A model generated the notes under the pieces. That model saw only the letters and a list, made by a program, of their open reading frames with translations. It made no database searches and was not told the DNA's origin. A DNA stretch of 64,000 nucleotides from Membranipora membranacea (taxonomy: Eukaryota > Bryozoa > Gymnolaemata > Cheilostomatida > Membraniporidae), in the NCBI GenBank assembly GCA_914767715.1, contig OU612075.1, positions 9,796,001 through 9,860,000 of the forward strand, in the 5' to 3' direction. Of this stretch, positions 50,001-62,700 are shown in pieces. Numbering within the stretch: position 1 is the first letter of the stretch; each line of letters begins with the position of its first letter. Position numbers and translations under genes: made by a program.

Positions 50001-51169
50001 TTCTAAACTTTGTAAGGAGGCATTAACTGAGTGGCATTTTCTCCTTTACTTTATAGATTACGGAGACATTCAGCTTGCTCTTCAAATTTGCCAATCATCC
50101 CAAAATCCCATCAATCTGCCCACCTTAGTCTTAGTCAATCTCGACCCTCCGACTTCTATGGAATTAGTCAGTACTGTTCAATTTTCTTCATATGTTCACT
50201 CTGTAACCAAATATCAAAATCACTTATACACTGGCCATGATAATGGAACCATAATGAGAGCTCATGAACCTGTAAATACTAGTTCACCTTCTCAGCTTGT
50301 GAATGTAGGTGGTTGGGTATCCAGTATCCAAGTGTATAATAATGAGCTGTATGTGTATTCACGTAAACCCAGGAAGGTTTATGTGTATGACTTGGCGGGT
50401 AGACTTAAAAGGTCCTGGTCCCATAACAGTAACAGTACTTGCTTAAATAAGCTTAGGGTGGTCAATGAGAAGGTGGTTGTTCCAGATGGATCATCACGGT
50501 CGCTAACAGTGTACACTCTTCAAGGCCGGCTAATGAAGCAGGTTAAAGTTCCTGGTATGACAAGTAGCGTGAAAGCATTAGGTGTATGTGGAGATGACTC
50601 TGTTATCTTATCTGACAGCGGTGCAAACAGTGTACTCAGAGTGAACATAGACAGTGGAGAGGTGATGTGGACATCTAAACATGTAAACAACCCTCAAGGA
50701 GTCGTCTGCTACAAGGACAAATATGTACTCGTGTCTAACCATAACAGTGAAACAAAGATATGGATACTGGATATGGAGACAGGTTAGTTCATGATTGGCT
50801 AAACCACATAATTGTGTTTTCTGCATTATTGTCTGACCTTTTACCTACATGGATAGGAAGAAGAAATGACTAGGCATTCAATTTGTATGAAAACCTTCCG
50901 AAGTCATATTCATGATGCGTTGCAGTAAATGCGACACAAAATTTCGGTAAAATTTGGAGCAGCTTTATTTCACTGTTATAGCTTGAAGTACCGGTATTTC
51001 ATACATTCCATCTCCATTGTTCTACCTTTCAGGAGAGAAGGTAGGTGAAGTTTGTGGAGAGACCGGACATGATAATCACCACTTTGACCTTGATGTTTGT
51101 GATGACACCCTGATTATTGCTAAATATAATCAGAAGACAGTACAGTATTACAAGCTCAACTCAGCATGA
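47031..51169 (+). CDS. Gene A copy 4: TRIM-like RING/B-box/coiled-coil/propeller protein (616 aa)
   Basis: Exons are 47031-47194, 47345-47504, 47952-48135, 48573-48769, 49071-49241, 49609-49720, 50057-50782 and 51033-51169. RING and B-box ligands are complete. Compared with copy 3 it has a few changes in the chassis (for example M147I, T158S, V161I, I164M and an Asp to Ala in the coiled coil) and about 26 replacements in exon 7. Several are radical: the loop at 432-435 reads RKPR instead of HDTS, and 457-459 reads TCL instead of GLF. The 3' flank groups with unit 1, not units 2 or 3. The conserved AATAAA downstream is AATATA here. No gene B is linked to this copy in the window. Confidence 0.88.
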
Positions 51170-52718
51170 TATGAGCTTAGAGAAGGTCAACATTGTTTCT
51201 AATCCATCCATAATGTATATTAGTCTACTAGCAACATGGTGAAGGTCATGTGGGGCAACATTGTTGATGAGGATGAGGACAATTAAATCCCCATTTGTGC
51301 GTTACATATTTAAATCATCCCAAAGTATTCTTGCAACTTACTTGCATGTAAAGTCTTGACTATGTAATATGTGTTACTCTACTAACAACATAGTGACGGA
51401 CAAGAGGGTCAACATTGTTGCCATCGGATTTCCTGTTATGAGTAATCACTTGCATATCCACTTAATGTTTTGGCCTTGTTTCTTTCAGTCCTACCCATAA
51501 AAATAAGCATACCTACATTTATATATATTATTATGATTATGTCCTACCCAGAAGATATTTTGCACATTTATGTGTGAAGTCTTCTTGCAGATCGATATTG
51601 CTGATATGGATTTCACGTTACTAGCTTGACTCGCATATTCACTTAATGTTTTGGCCCTGTTTTTTTTCAGTCCGCGCCATTATGATGAACATTATTACAT
51701 TTATATATAATGTTCATAGCCCTACCCGGAAGGTATTTTGCATTGTGATTTTTTAACTCATCCTTGTTTGTCTCAAATATAGTCTTATTTGTCTCATTAT
51801 TGTTCCCAATCTGATAATTCATGACGATGAGCCATAAACATACAAATCAGAATAGACTATAATATAGTCTAGCTTAATTATTCATGTCTGTTATAGAATA
51901 AAAATAATTGTGTTCTGATGTGTTATTTACACAATTTCCGCTGCGATGTTCTGTCGGGCCTGATACAACTGAACAATTGTGATGATCAAATCTTACAAAA
52001 CCTGAAGGAAACATCACCAATTCATGAAATTAATCGCTGCGGATCCATGGTGAAAGGAAACAAAATTGACTATCAAATGACTGACTAAGGTATACAGTGT
52101 TCCAGAAAATAATTAATGTACTATTTAGTGGTCCTCATACCCAGGAATAATCATGAATTTCATGATTGTCCCCGCCTTGTCTTGGGTTCTAAACTTCTCA
52201 TAATGTGCACATATTGTTCAATGCTGCACGAAGGATCACAAGTGGTAACCAGACTTTTGTCAAACTGTAAGTTATGTATGTATATACACCCTAGGGATAG
52301 GTGGAGAGGCTGGAACAATCAACCTCAATAGGTCCCCCATCAGGACTCCTGTTTTGCTGTTTTTTCCGTACCAAGGTTGGTGCACGCACAATGATTTTTC
52401 CAAGGCTATATGAAAGTTTAATTTTTACTTGTTTTTTCTGGTTCAAGCTTTCTGATTCTGAATAGCACGAACACGTATCCTAGGTGAAGTAGATTGTGAA
52501 TAATCGAAAGATATTTGCGGCTATTTCATCAACATCTTGGAGTTTTTAGACATTGGTATTAAAAAGACAGAATTTTGAATGATGGTTTTATGATTACAGT
52601 TCTTTTTCAAGTCTGGTGAGTTGGCTCTCTACAACTTCAACAATTTGCCACGATGAGTTGGGTTCTTTCCCCATGAGAGGTCCGTTTCTGACTTGGAATA
52701 TTGTATTTTTATTTTCAG
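51170..52718 (+). other. Gene A 3' flank, unit 4, ending in the LINE relic
   Basis: Homologous to 4530-6100 of unit 1. From about 52590 it is the terminal part of the LINE ORF1 relic. No coding sequence seen. Confidence 0.55.
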
Positions 52719-52773
52719 ATTTTAATTTGTTGCGTAGGGAGTGACAGTCACTCCCTACGCAACAAATTAAAAT
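52719..52773. repeat. 27-bp perfect inverted repeat at the array edge
   Basis: Left arm 52719-52745 (attttaatttgttgcg, then tagggagtgac), one-base spacer, right arm 52747-52773, its exact reverse complement. Most of the left arm is the last stretch of unit 4; the right arm begins the non-duplicated flank. A further short palindrome, ctcccg / atttggc / cgggag, follows at about 52778. Confidence 0.92.
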
Positions 52774-52916
52774 GACAAGTCTCCCGATTTGGCCGGGAGC
52801 CTCCCAGTTTTTAGGGGTCCCTCCCTTCTGCTCCCTATCTCCCTTTTTCCTCCCTTTTTTCAGCTTCCTTTACTCAGAAAATTTTTTCAGCTTACTTTTG
52901 CAGAGTGGCTATAATA

Positions 52917-53101
52917 TTTTCCTACCTCCACAGATAAGATTGATGTTAGTCTCAAACTATTTTACATACAAATAAAAATCAAGCTCTGCTCACATAATAG
53001 TTTGAAAACAGTCGTATTCCCAGACTAGGAATCATATTTTCCTACCTCCACAGATAAAATTGATGTTAGTCTCAAAATATTTTACATACAAATAAAAAAT
53101 C
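52917..53101 (+). repeat. Direct repeat, period 120 bp
   Basis: A ~62-bp sequence starting 'ttttcctacctccacagata' at 52917 recurs at 53037 with two or three differences. The 58 bp between is unrelated. The flanks include 'agtttgaaaacag' and 'cagactag' phrases that reappear near 53500, suggesting a nested decayed element. Confidence 0.75.
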
Positions 53102-53927
53102 AAACTATCCTCTGTTAATAATCATACTGACTCTCGTGATCTGACTGGGCATGTAGATCACTGATAAACTAGGCTATCATTACCACAAAGAGAATGTCGT
53201 AAGGCTAAGTATGTATCATGCGTGACTTGAATTTGCGCATGTGCAAGAACAATGAGTTTAGTCTGGGTTCTAATTGCAATTTTGGTCTGGGGAGATAGGA
53301 CACCCCCTGCATAAATTGCCAGTCAACTTTAGCTAATAGTGACAATAGAAGATAACTCTTTCTAACAATTCCGCACGCATTTGTGAGTGTGCCACCAGAG
53401 CAGGTAGCCAATCAGATGGCTTCGGAATTCCGAGGCTCAATTTTGCAGAGATCAGCTCATGCCCAGAGCTGAGCATGCGCAGAATGGTTAATAATTTGAA
53501 AACAGACTTATTCTCAGACTAGTGTCCTAGGTGAGCGGGTTTTTCCACACTGGGAAACTCATTTCAGATTGACAGACTGACAAGGCAAGGGGTGAGTCTA
53601 TAGGCCCGCGAAGTTTTGGTATGTGACCAGTTTAAAAAAAAGTGGACTCGTTGATATATTCAAAATCTCCATTTTGAATTTTGCAAGAAAGTATATAATT
53701 CAAGTCTCTCTATCCCTTTAATTAATGACATTGAAATCTTGGTTAATCTGCTCATAGTAGCCAAGAAAGTTTTACTCTGGTATCAGTGATATAAAGGTCA
53801 AGAATGGTGTGCATATGGAGCTATGGTACTGTATAAATTAAGATATATCTTTCTCTTCTCACTTCTGTGATTCTATATATTATTATCTTATTATTCTTCA
53901 ATGAATGATGATGATTGTATGATGTAG
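53102..53927. other. No gene seen
   Basis: Repeat-like sequence with phrases such as 'gcgcatgtgcaagaacaatg', reminiscent of dispersed elements. No frame that I can support. Confidence 0.4.
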
Positions 53928-54074
53928 GCTAGTGACAGTGTTGATGGATGGATAGACAACCACAGAAATGAGTGCCTGGAGAGTCCCAAGGACTGGATGA
54001 TGGGGTTCTGCTACTCGCTCCACGACCTGATTTCTTCTATTAAACATCACAACAATAAAATAGTTGGACTGTAA
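53928..54074 (+). CDS. Possible terminal exon of an unrecognised gene
   Basis: After an acceptor (attgtatgatgtag) there is a 48-codon open stretch, phase 0, reading ASDSVDGWIDNHRNECLESP, ... WMMGFCYSLHDLISSIKHHN and ending KIVGL, stop TAA at 54072. It reads like a protein C-terminus. I could not link it to upstream exons, and the family is unknown. Confidence 0.35.
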   Translation, partial: ASDSVDGWIDNHRNECLESPKDWMMGFCYSLHDLISSIKHHNNKIVGL

Positions 54075-55229
54075 GCAAGCAGCAAGGAGTTAAGAGGACT
54101 CTCTCAGGACCTCTAACTCATAGTAGGTATCTGGAGTTACAACCAAGGAGTTTTTTACTCCTTGTTACAACCATGTATACTTTGCCAAATATTCAAATTT
54201 ATCTAGTCAGGTTTGGATAATTTAATAAGTTTAACTTGCCCTCCAAGATCATCAAGGGTTGGATTGGACAAACATTGAGTAGATCTGCTCAATATGCATA
54301 ATTATTAAGTAGTAGATGACTAGCTTAAGCCTTATTCTTTTTTCCACCATTGGTTTTGACAAGATACCTATATGCAATATTATACTGACCCTTTTCTTCA
54401 TTAAATAACAATTGATTGAACATACGAATCTCAACATTGTACAGCCCCTCATGGAGTCCAATGTGCTTTAGTTTGCTTTACAAAGCTGGCAACATGATGT
54501 GTAACAACTATGGCAATATTGCAGATGATCATTATTCACATCTGTTATCTCTAGAAAGGGACATGAAGAAAAAAGGATAGCATTGAGCAATGTACATTCA
54601 CAAATTACAGTGTAGAAGAAGAGTGAAACTACTGGAGAGTAACTGTGGTTATTGATTCCAGAATGTTCTAGGTCACTATGCAGGGAGAGTTAGGCGGTAT
54701 TTCCCTGTTTGGTGTCATAACAGATGATTTCATTGTATCGGTAAGTTTTCAAAACGATCTGTATATTTTTCCTCAATCTACATTCCACAGGACATCCTAC
54801 ATTAGGCTACATCCCTGATCCTTGAGTGTATTTTGGAATAAACATAAACTGAATCCAATGTCAGCGGAGCTGACCGTAGGCTAGAACCAAGGAAAGGATG
54901 ATGAAGTTGGCCAGACGCAATGCTTTCTGGGTAAAATTTCAGCTCAGTCATATTTAATTTCTATAACTTGTCACCTGTTTTGCTCAGTAGTCTCTATTAC
55001 AAACTGTTCATCAAGAGTTTGCATCACAGTTCAAGGCTTATGTCTTATGTCTTGTGCGTAGTTATTGTAACACCTTTACGATTTGGTATCATTGCCTTTC
55101 TTTTCCATCGTATGCAGCTTATAATTGCAATCCATCTCTATTTCAGCTGATATCACTAATTCACCATGGGGCAGACTCTAGAAAGAGCAAAAACGGGTTC
55201 CTCTTATACCTACAAATTTAGTATGTTAG
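54075..55229. other. No gene seen
   Basis: A short ATG frame ending at a good donor (54679-54741, MQGELGGISLFGVITDDF) could be a first exon, but nothing confirms it. Confidence 0.35.
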
Positions 55230-55490
55230 AGGTTTGATGCGGTTTGGAGATTATTTCATTGCATGGGAGGGGGTATAGAGTGTAGCTCAGTGTGTGTGGG
55301 AGAACTTAGGGGAGCGCAAATACTTTTTTTTAGTACAATTTGGAAGAAACGACATCACTAGCAAAGGTGCATCTGTTCAAGACAGTTTGTGCGCTCTAAA
55401 TGCCTTGCCATACTGAGTACATCTGTGTGTTAGAGAGTTGTTGAGGCCTGACTGCTGGTACTAGCTTTCCCCTGCTGGGTTCACTAAGAC
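55230..55490 (+). pseudogene. Decayed SGNH-hydrolase copy
   Basis: The frame contains VQFGRNDITSKGASVQ, then SLCALNALPY, then a stop. This aligns with HVGTNDLAKGVSVY ... KLCALNALMP of the intact gene 1 kb downstream, with GTND changed to GRND. Stops and frame breaks surround it, and the catalytic GDS block is not visible. It is a local relic duplicate. Confidence 0.6.
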
Positions 55491-56288
55491 GTTTTTACAT
55501 AAAACTGTTTGCCAAATCTGACTTTTTTTTGTTCCAGGCTAACAAGAGTGTTTCACTAACAACCGTAGTACATTTGCAATGGAGGGCTTCATATATACTG
55601 CTCTGGGAGCATCTGCCTAGCTGTAGAGATGGCACAGCATGTCCTGAAACTGAGGGTTATTTGCACCGGGATGTAACTACCTTGTTTTGGTCACTTTCAC
55701 AAGATGTGGTGTTACATACCCAAGTAAAAATGCCAATAATCTTAAACCTACAGGATGTGAGCCTGACAGCTGGAAACAGGAAAATATGAAAAAAGGTGGA
55801 AACTGAGTTCTAATTAATCCAATGTTGATCAGCTTTTGGTACCCGCTTAAGTTTCTAAAGGTAAGGGATAACATTTGGCAGAGTTGATTATATTATGTAT
55901 ACCAGCTTGCTTTGATCTTTGCTGAGTTACCAAACCTATTGTATTCTATGACTAATTAGCTCTTACCTTTGACATCCATATTTTGGGGTGGAGGATTAGC
56001 AGAATGTAGGGTAGATTCACTCTACATTAATCCCCCTCAACCAACATGAGAATTAAAAAAGCTTAGGTAAGAGTTGTGAGTGGAGTGTGTTTAGTATAAG
56101 ACTTGATTTGTGCAATTTTATTTCAGAACTTATCTGATGCTCGTGGTGGACACATCCTGAGGATATTATCTATCAGTGCTTCTATAAAGGGCTAAGTAAC
56201 TTGCAACTTTGTCTTACTCCCATTCATTGAGAATAGTAATCGAGGTTTCACTCAGTAGTTTTCACTACAGGCTATTCATTTCATTGGT
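55491..56288. other. No confident gene
   Basis: An ATG frame at 55529-55789 has no recognisable features. The last bases have an acceptor-like 'ttttcactacag' shortly before the SGNH gene start, suggesting an upstream untranslated exon. Confidence 0.4.
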
Positions 56289-58595
56289 ATGGCGAGAGGA
56301 CCTGTTTTTAGTGGCAGTGAGTCTGCAGTGCTCGTTGTTGGGGATTCATTAGTTAAGTATGTGGGCGATGTTAGGTGTGATCTTGAGGTTGTCTCCCTGC
56401 CTGGGAAAGGTGTGGACTCGGTGTTTCAGTGGGTAGAGGAGCACGTAGAGGCGCGTCACAAATTGGTTGTTGTGCATGTAGGAACTAACGACCTAGCAAA
56501 AGGGGTCTCAGTTTATGCACTCTACAACAAGTTATGCGCTCTAAATGCTCTTATGCCTGCAGGGACCCAGCTCTGCATTAGTATGTTGTTTAGGAGGTGG
56601 GAGAACTTGTTTTCTAACTGTTGGTACTCACTCTCTGCTGCTCAGTTAGTTAGGTTCAATAGAAACGTGACAGAGTTAAACAGATTGCTCTCGTGCTCTA
56701 ACATTTCTGTTCTAGATCACCGCTCCCACTTTAGTAGTGACCGACGTCTGTTTGGAAGAGATGGATTACACTTGAACAGAGATGGGAGTTACTACCTGGC
56801 TGTTGAGATTGCGTCTTACGCTAAGGGGCATGTGGTGAGCTTTACATTTATATTTTACAGTATTTGACCATAGCTGTATTAGTTGGTGGGATGGTATTGA
56901 TGGTTTTTTCTAACTTAAATTTATTGAAGACATTTATTAATGTCCCTAATGCTGGTGCTCAATATATTTTATGATTGGGTATAACTACCTTTCTGAAGTG
57001 GATTGACATGTGTGTGTGTGCGTGTGACAGTTATCTTGCGGAATAGTGGCTAGAATACTGGAGACTAGAATACTGGCGAAAAAAAGGTGCTGATTTTTTA
57101 TTGGGATCTAGCTTTTGAATGAAATTCAGTAATGTCAGTTTTGTGAGTCAAGGGTTGTGTTATAGGGAAGTTTAGTTATATCAGTAGGGAGTGGAAGAGG
57201 TTATTGTGATTGAACTATCCTATTTTACGATATATGTATGTGCTATTATATATACACATATATATGTGTGTGTATGATATAAGTATATGGAGTCGTTTGT
57301 TCTCTCTATATGACGTGATAATTGGGCGCTGAAGTTTGGACATATTTGTCCCAAAAGATTGAAATCACTTTATCTATCCTCATGCAATATGTTTTCTATC
57401 TGAGTTTTCGGGTTAGTTGATGTGTGTGACCAGATATATTTTATGAAGCAACTTTTACGTTATTACTGTGGCTCCTATCATAGATTGAGACTGATTATTT
57501 TCACCAAAAGACTGAGAACATATGCATGCCTGTATTAAGGTTGATGATTTACCATTATTTATTATTATTTCTGCTGTTTCAGAGTCTCAAACGTGTGCTG
57601 CTACAAACACCAGTTCTGGATTCACCACCGCTGTCGATGTCAGCACCTGCTGTGGCCGAATTGATTGAGTTCCCTCCACTAGGGATACCTCCACCAAGAC
57701 CTCACCGAAGTGATGAAACATTGTTCAGAAAGAAGGTGTCATCTTGGCGAAGCCTGCCAGTGACAGTTTCGGTAAGTAAGTTTATAGTTTAACCCCCTGT
57801 TGCCAATACTCTACCATTTTTAGACTTCTGTCTCTGATGCGGAGTTTGAAACGCATCGGCCTTCTTCATATTTAAAAAACCTAATGACATGAGAAAATAA
57901 TGCAGTTTTCTAGTTCTTACTGTTACGAAAGAAAATCCATCAGCAACCAAGCAACCAGACTTGTCTATTTCAATCACAATGGTGAATTCATCTTCCTTTA
58001 GGATATTCGAAGCTGTGCAAACTGATACTTCACATCAGGGAGTCGTCTGCTCTTTTTGTATGAGAAGATGACTATGAACTTTTTGATCAGAAATAATTTA
58101 ATCTATAACATTTTGATTGTCCATTATTCCTGGTGTCCATAATGTTCTACATCTTTGAAAATTTTTGGTTCACTGATATTTGGATGTAGTGTGTGATTGC
58201 GAATGAAATCATGGGATGACACGGCTTGTTTGCTTCTGGCCTGTTATGTTTTTCTCAAATTTTTTTCTTCAGAGATTTAGAGGAACTACATTACTACCGA
58301 CACCCTCAGCCTCTGTTGTGAGTTCCATCGGAGCACCTCGCGTCACTGTGTCTCATGCACCAACAGTAGCCCCGCACTCACTTAAGAAAGTGCGAAGAGT
58401 AAGTAGAAAGTAAAATTCTTGATGATGGTTTTTTATTACTTATTACTGTTAGCTACTCTCCTAAAGGATAAAGACCATCCATTGTCTGTTCACTGATATT
58501 GTTGTTTCATTTTGCAGAAGAACCGGTCACCACTTCTTCGGAGTCCAACTGGAGATCTCAAAACTGCAACTGGACTACTGTTTACCCCCAAATGA
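56289..58595 (+). CDS. SGNH/GDSL-type hydrolase with disordered tail (312 aa)
   Basis: Four exons: 56289-56834, 57583-57771, 58273-58398 and 58518-58595, all phase 0, 939 nt. Exon 1 is a compact SGNH hydrolase domain: block I VVGDSLV (nucleophile S20), block III VGTND (N67) and block V RDGLHLN (D158, H161), so the catalytic set is complete. Exons 2-4 encode a Pro/Ser-rich, basic, probably disordered tail (e.g. FPPLGIPPPRPHRSDE, SLKKVRRKNRSPLLRSP). Similar small SGNH domains occur in ORF1 proteins of some non-LTR transposons, so this could be a domesticated transposon esterase. The intact multi-exon structure argues for a host gene. The substrate is unknown. Confidence 0.72.
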
Positions 58596-59745
58596 TAGTG
58601 TGCGCAATGGAAACATGATAAAACGCCACTGTATATTGTTGGTATGCTTTTATTGGCTGCAAAATATGGAAAATGATTCCTCCTGGGAGATAGATCACAT
58701 ATCTGACTTACTGGATTTTGGAAACCTTTTTGGTGCTCACGAGCGATAAGCATGCGTGCTCAACTTCACTAAGGACTCATGTGAGACTGACTGCTAGGAA
58801 CAGGAGTGGAATGATTGCAATGATTAGTTTTACTTTCTCTTTCCTCATATTCATTTCATTATCGGTGTTTTAAACATGTAACTGGTGACAACTTTACTTT
58901 TACTTTGGCACTCAATTTTTTTTACCATGGTCTGTATTCTCGTCTTTTTCTACAAAATACTGAAGCATTGTGCTTTTATTATTTTATATTTCTGTTTTCA
59001 TAGAGGCATTGAAATGTTATGGTCGTTGCTTGATTTATGTCTAGTTCTAACACAGTTTCATCTATTATCGGCAAGGAAATACAACAAAATCATGTCTCCG
59101 TGAATGTGTAGCGAATTTTCTATCCCAATAAAACAACATTACCAAAAAGCAAAAAGAAAATTGACTTCTAATGTAATCCTAACTGTTACACCTTTGTTGG
59201 CGTGGCCGTGCACATAAAAGCATGCATGTATAGCGATTGAAACTCATACACTGGGTGTGCAGGGACTTCTTGCCTGCCAACATGGAGGCAGTACACCTTA
59301 CAAGCAAGGAGATAAAGAGAAAAACTTACTTCTTTCCACAAGTAACGTAACTTATACATTTAATTGGGTACTTGTGAGGCAGTAACTGACCGTAAGATCA
59401 CAAGTCATAATTTGTGACAAGTGAAAAAATGAATGGCCCAACCCACCTTAAAGTCCTACTGCTTTACTAGTAGTACCTGAACACACTGATATGAGCTTAG
59501 GGGGTTCCTTTACCAACCCACAAGAGGGTAAGAATTGAAGAAAATCATTTACCGGAGTTTCCCTCTCATGCCATTTTGCAAAAACTTCCTAGCAGTTGGA
59601 AACCTATGAAGACAATATAAGTACAACCCACAAACTCAAAATATCTGCGCAATACTGAAACTAGCGGGTGCGCGGGGAGGCAGGGCGGCACCCTTCTCTC
59701 TCACAACTTTGAACATTTTCTTGAATTTAATCTCCATCTGATCTG
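58596..59745. other. Intergenic; no gene seen
   Basis: It probably contains the 3' UTR of the SGNH gene and the upstream region of the hAT-derived gene. Short frames here lack protein character. Confidence 0.45.
59127..59132 (+). terminator. Candidate poly(A) signal for the SGNH gene
   Basis: AATAAA in 'tatcccaataaaacaac', about 530 bp after the stop codon. No other gene lies between. Confidence 0.4.
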
Positions 59746-62700
59746 ATGGCCAGTGCCAGTCCTCCAAGGAAACGACAGAAACCAAAGTATGACTGCAAGT
59801 ACAGCAAAGAGTATGAAAAGCTGTACAAATTCATTCAGCCATCAAAAAATGGAGACTTGTATGCACTTTGCACATACTGCAAATCAGACATTAAAATAGC
59901 TCATGGAGGTAAAAATGATCTTAAACATCATATAGGCTCAGATAAACATAAGAGGATAGCCAGATCCATTGCAGGCACTCCAGGGATTGCAGGTCATTTT
60001 CTCCAAGGAGAACTACAGACTAAGGTGAGTGATAGATTTTCCAAACTTTACTAAAACTAAATTTGAAGCTGGAACTTGCTTAGGCCTAGTCCTACTTCCT
60101 TTCTTCTTGATTTACTTTAGCCAACTACTAGCTGCTATAGTTTGGACTTCTATTCGTTAACCAACATTTATTTTTGAGGAAAAAAGAAGGGCCAGTCAGT
60201 CAATATGTAAAGGAAAGCACTAATTACAATAGTCTAGTCTAGCTATGTTTGGTTGGTCTTCACTAGACACTAGGTCATGTATTCAATGAGGTCAACCTGA
60301 AAAAAGTGCATCAATTCAATCATTTATATTGTTGCTATGTTTTAGGTAGCTAAAGCTGAAGGGATGTTTGCGTCACTGGTAGCAAAACATAACCTGTCCC
60401 TCTCACTCGCTGACCACTTCACAAAGCTAACACGTGAGATGTTTCCTGACAGTAAGATTGCAGAGAAGTTTAGCTCAGGGAGAACAAAAACGACTGCTAT
60501 TGTGAAAGGTGAGCAATTCAATGATTGTTGGGCCTTGTTACTCAGTATCGTCTAGGCTTACCTTGAGGACTAGGACTATGTGTTCAATTCAATGATGAGT
60601 TGAATGTTGATCGGACCTTTTCTGTAGATTAATCATTGATTTATTCGACTTGATTTTGGATAACAATAAAAAGATATAAGCAGCAAGTTCTGTTTCATGA
60701 TTTAACAGTCTATTCAAAAATCAAGGTATTGATGTGTGTACCCTAACCACAGTTAAATCCTTCATGTTACAGAAGCGTTAGCACCAAGGCAAAACGAAGA
60801 GATTACTGACATACTACGGACACAGCCATTTGGACTGATGTTAGTTGAGTCTAACGATCGAGGAGACAACAAACAGCTAGTGATCCTCGCCAGAGTATAC
60901 GATGTCAAGCTCAGCTCCGTCAAGACAAAATTCATAGATATGCCAATCTGCAATTCGGGAACTGGTCAAAACCTCTTTGATACCGTTGACCAGGTGTTCA
61001 GGTTAGTATACTATACTGAAGGTTATCAGATCAACTTTATGTCTGCGGAACGAAAGATGGCTATCAAGAGGCCCACTTAATGTAATAATTCTGGGAACAT
61101 TCTTTGAACGTTTTGAGGTCAAACAGCTGTAGACAAACATAGATCCCTATGATAGTCGGTATCATTTGTCACCCATATAAATCTAGATTTGACACCCCAT
61201 TTGCTGTATTTACATTACATTCACTGCATTAGTTTGATACTAGCTGGCAGAGCATAGTAGTTTGACTAATCCTCTAATCCCTTGCCTTTCATGTTTCTAT
61301 GTTGTTATGATAAATTGAACAGAGTACTTTCATTCAGCCAACTGTGTGTTTACCTTAATTATAACTGCATTGTGTTGACCTGTGGTTCTATTCACTTTTC
61401 AATGTGCCAACTTAGCAGTCCTAAAATTATGATTGTCAATATTCAACTAATGAAATTTATGTAATGTATCTGTTCCTAACAGTTATGGATTATTCCGTTT
61501 TGTTTTTTTCAGACAGCGTAAAATACCCTGGAGCAATGTCAAATCGTTTAACAGTGACAACTGTTCTGCTATGAAGGGCCAGAAGTCGGGCTTGATAGCC
61601 AAGATTAGACAGGTGGCACCTGATGTTGTCGATGTAGGATGCATATGTCATCTAGCCAATCTGGCTGTCGGTGCTGCACTCAAACTCTCCCCGATCAATC
61701 TCAATGACCTGCTCTGTGATATCAGCACTCATTTCAACATGAGGTAATTTTTGTTATGCAGATGTCTAAACATAAAAATAATTATCATATCTGTGTTTGT
61801 TTTGATCTGAGATCAGTGTTGATTCTAAACTAAATATTGTTGTCACAGCGACACTTTTTGCTATTACTTCAAATTAATTAACTCAACTGAAAATGTCAAA
61901 GATAAATCGATCCATAACATCGTGTGAATGACTTGTTTATTGTAGCTCTAAAAGGACAGACTTACTCAAAGAGTTTCAGGATTTTGTGGGATGCGAGCAG
62001 AAGAAGCTGCTCAAGCACAGCCCAACGCGTTGGCTAAGTATGCACAAGTGCCTAACGAGACTCATAGAGCAGTATGAGGCTGTTAAGAGTTATTTCGCCT
62101 CCCAGAAGGATGCTGAAAAACCAAGAAGCAAGATCGGAACCATACACAGCTCTCTACAGGACCCAGCTACTTTACCATGGGTAAATTTTGTCTGCCACGT
62201 GCTCGTCAAATTCAACAAGTTCAACTCAACATTTCAGGTAATTTAGTTTAACCCACTTCCTTGGGATGCTGTGGTAGATTGTGAGGAGATTTCATGGACC
62301 TGAATGTGATATTAATATCAATGACTTGAGAAAAATTAATATTGACATAGCTTATGGTTACTCGGCTCCTTTCCATGTCATGGTCATCAACAAGATGTAA
62401 TTGTATTGTTTACTCTCTGAGATAATAATAATCGTATTTCCAATTTTAATTATTAGACGGATGAACTCATAATAACCGATCTTCACTCGGAGATGAAGAA
62501 GCTGATCAAAAAGATCATGGCCCTATATATCCCTGCTGCTGAACTCTCCTCCTTCCGGAATGTAGAGCACACGGATAGGGCACTACAGGTTTCAGACATG
62601 GATCTAGGTATTGGCACAAAGGCTCGGACTTCTCTTGTAGCACTGGAGGATGACACACTCAGTGAGGCCCAAGTTGCTGACTTTTACAGGTATGTGGTAG

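Larger units (their letters stand above)
46613..52740 (+). repeat. Tandem segmental duplication, unit 4 (truncated)
   Basis: Fourth copy. It contains an intact gene A and its 3' flank, then stops abruptly inside the LINE ORF1 relic at about 52740, where the other units continue with 'cctc'. The edge coincides with a 27-bp perfect inverted repeat. No gene B follows. Intron 4 of gene A is about 130 bp shorter here than in the other units. Confidence 0.92.
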
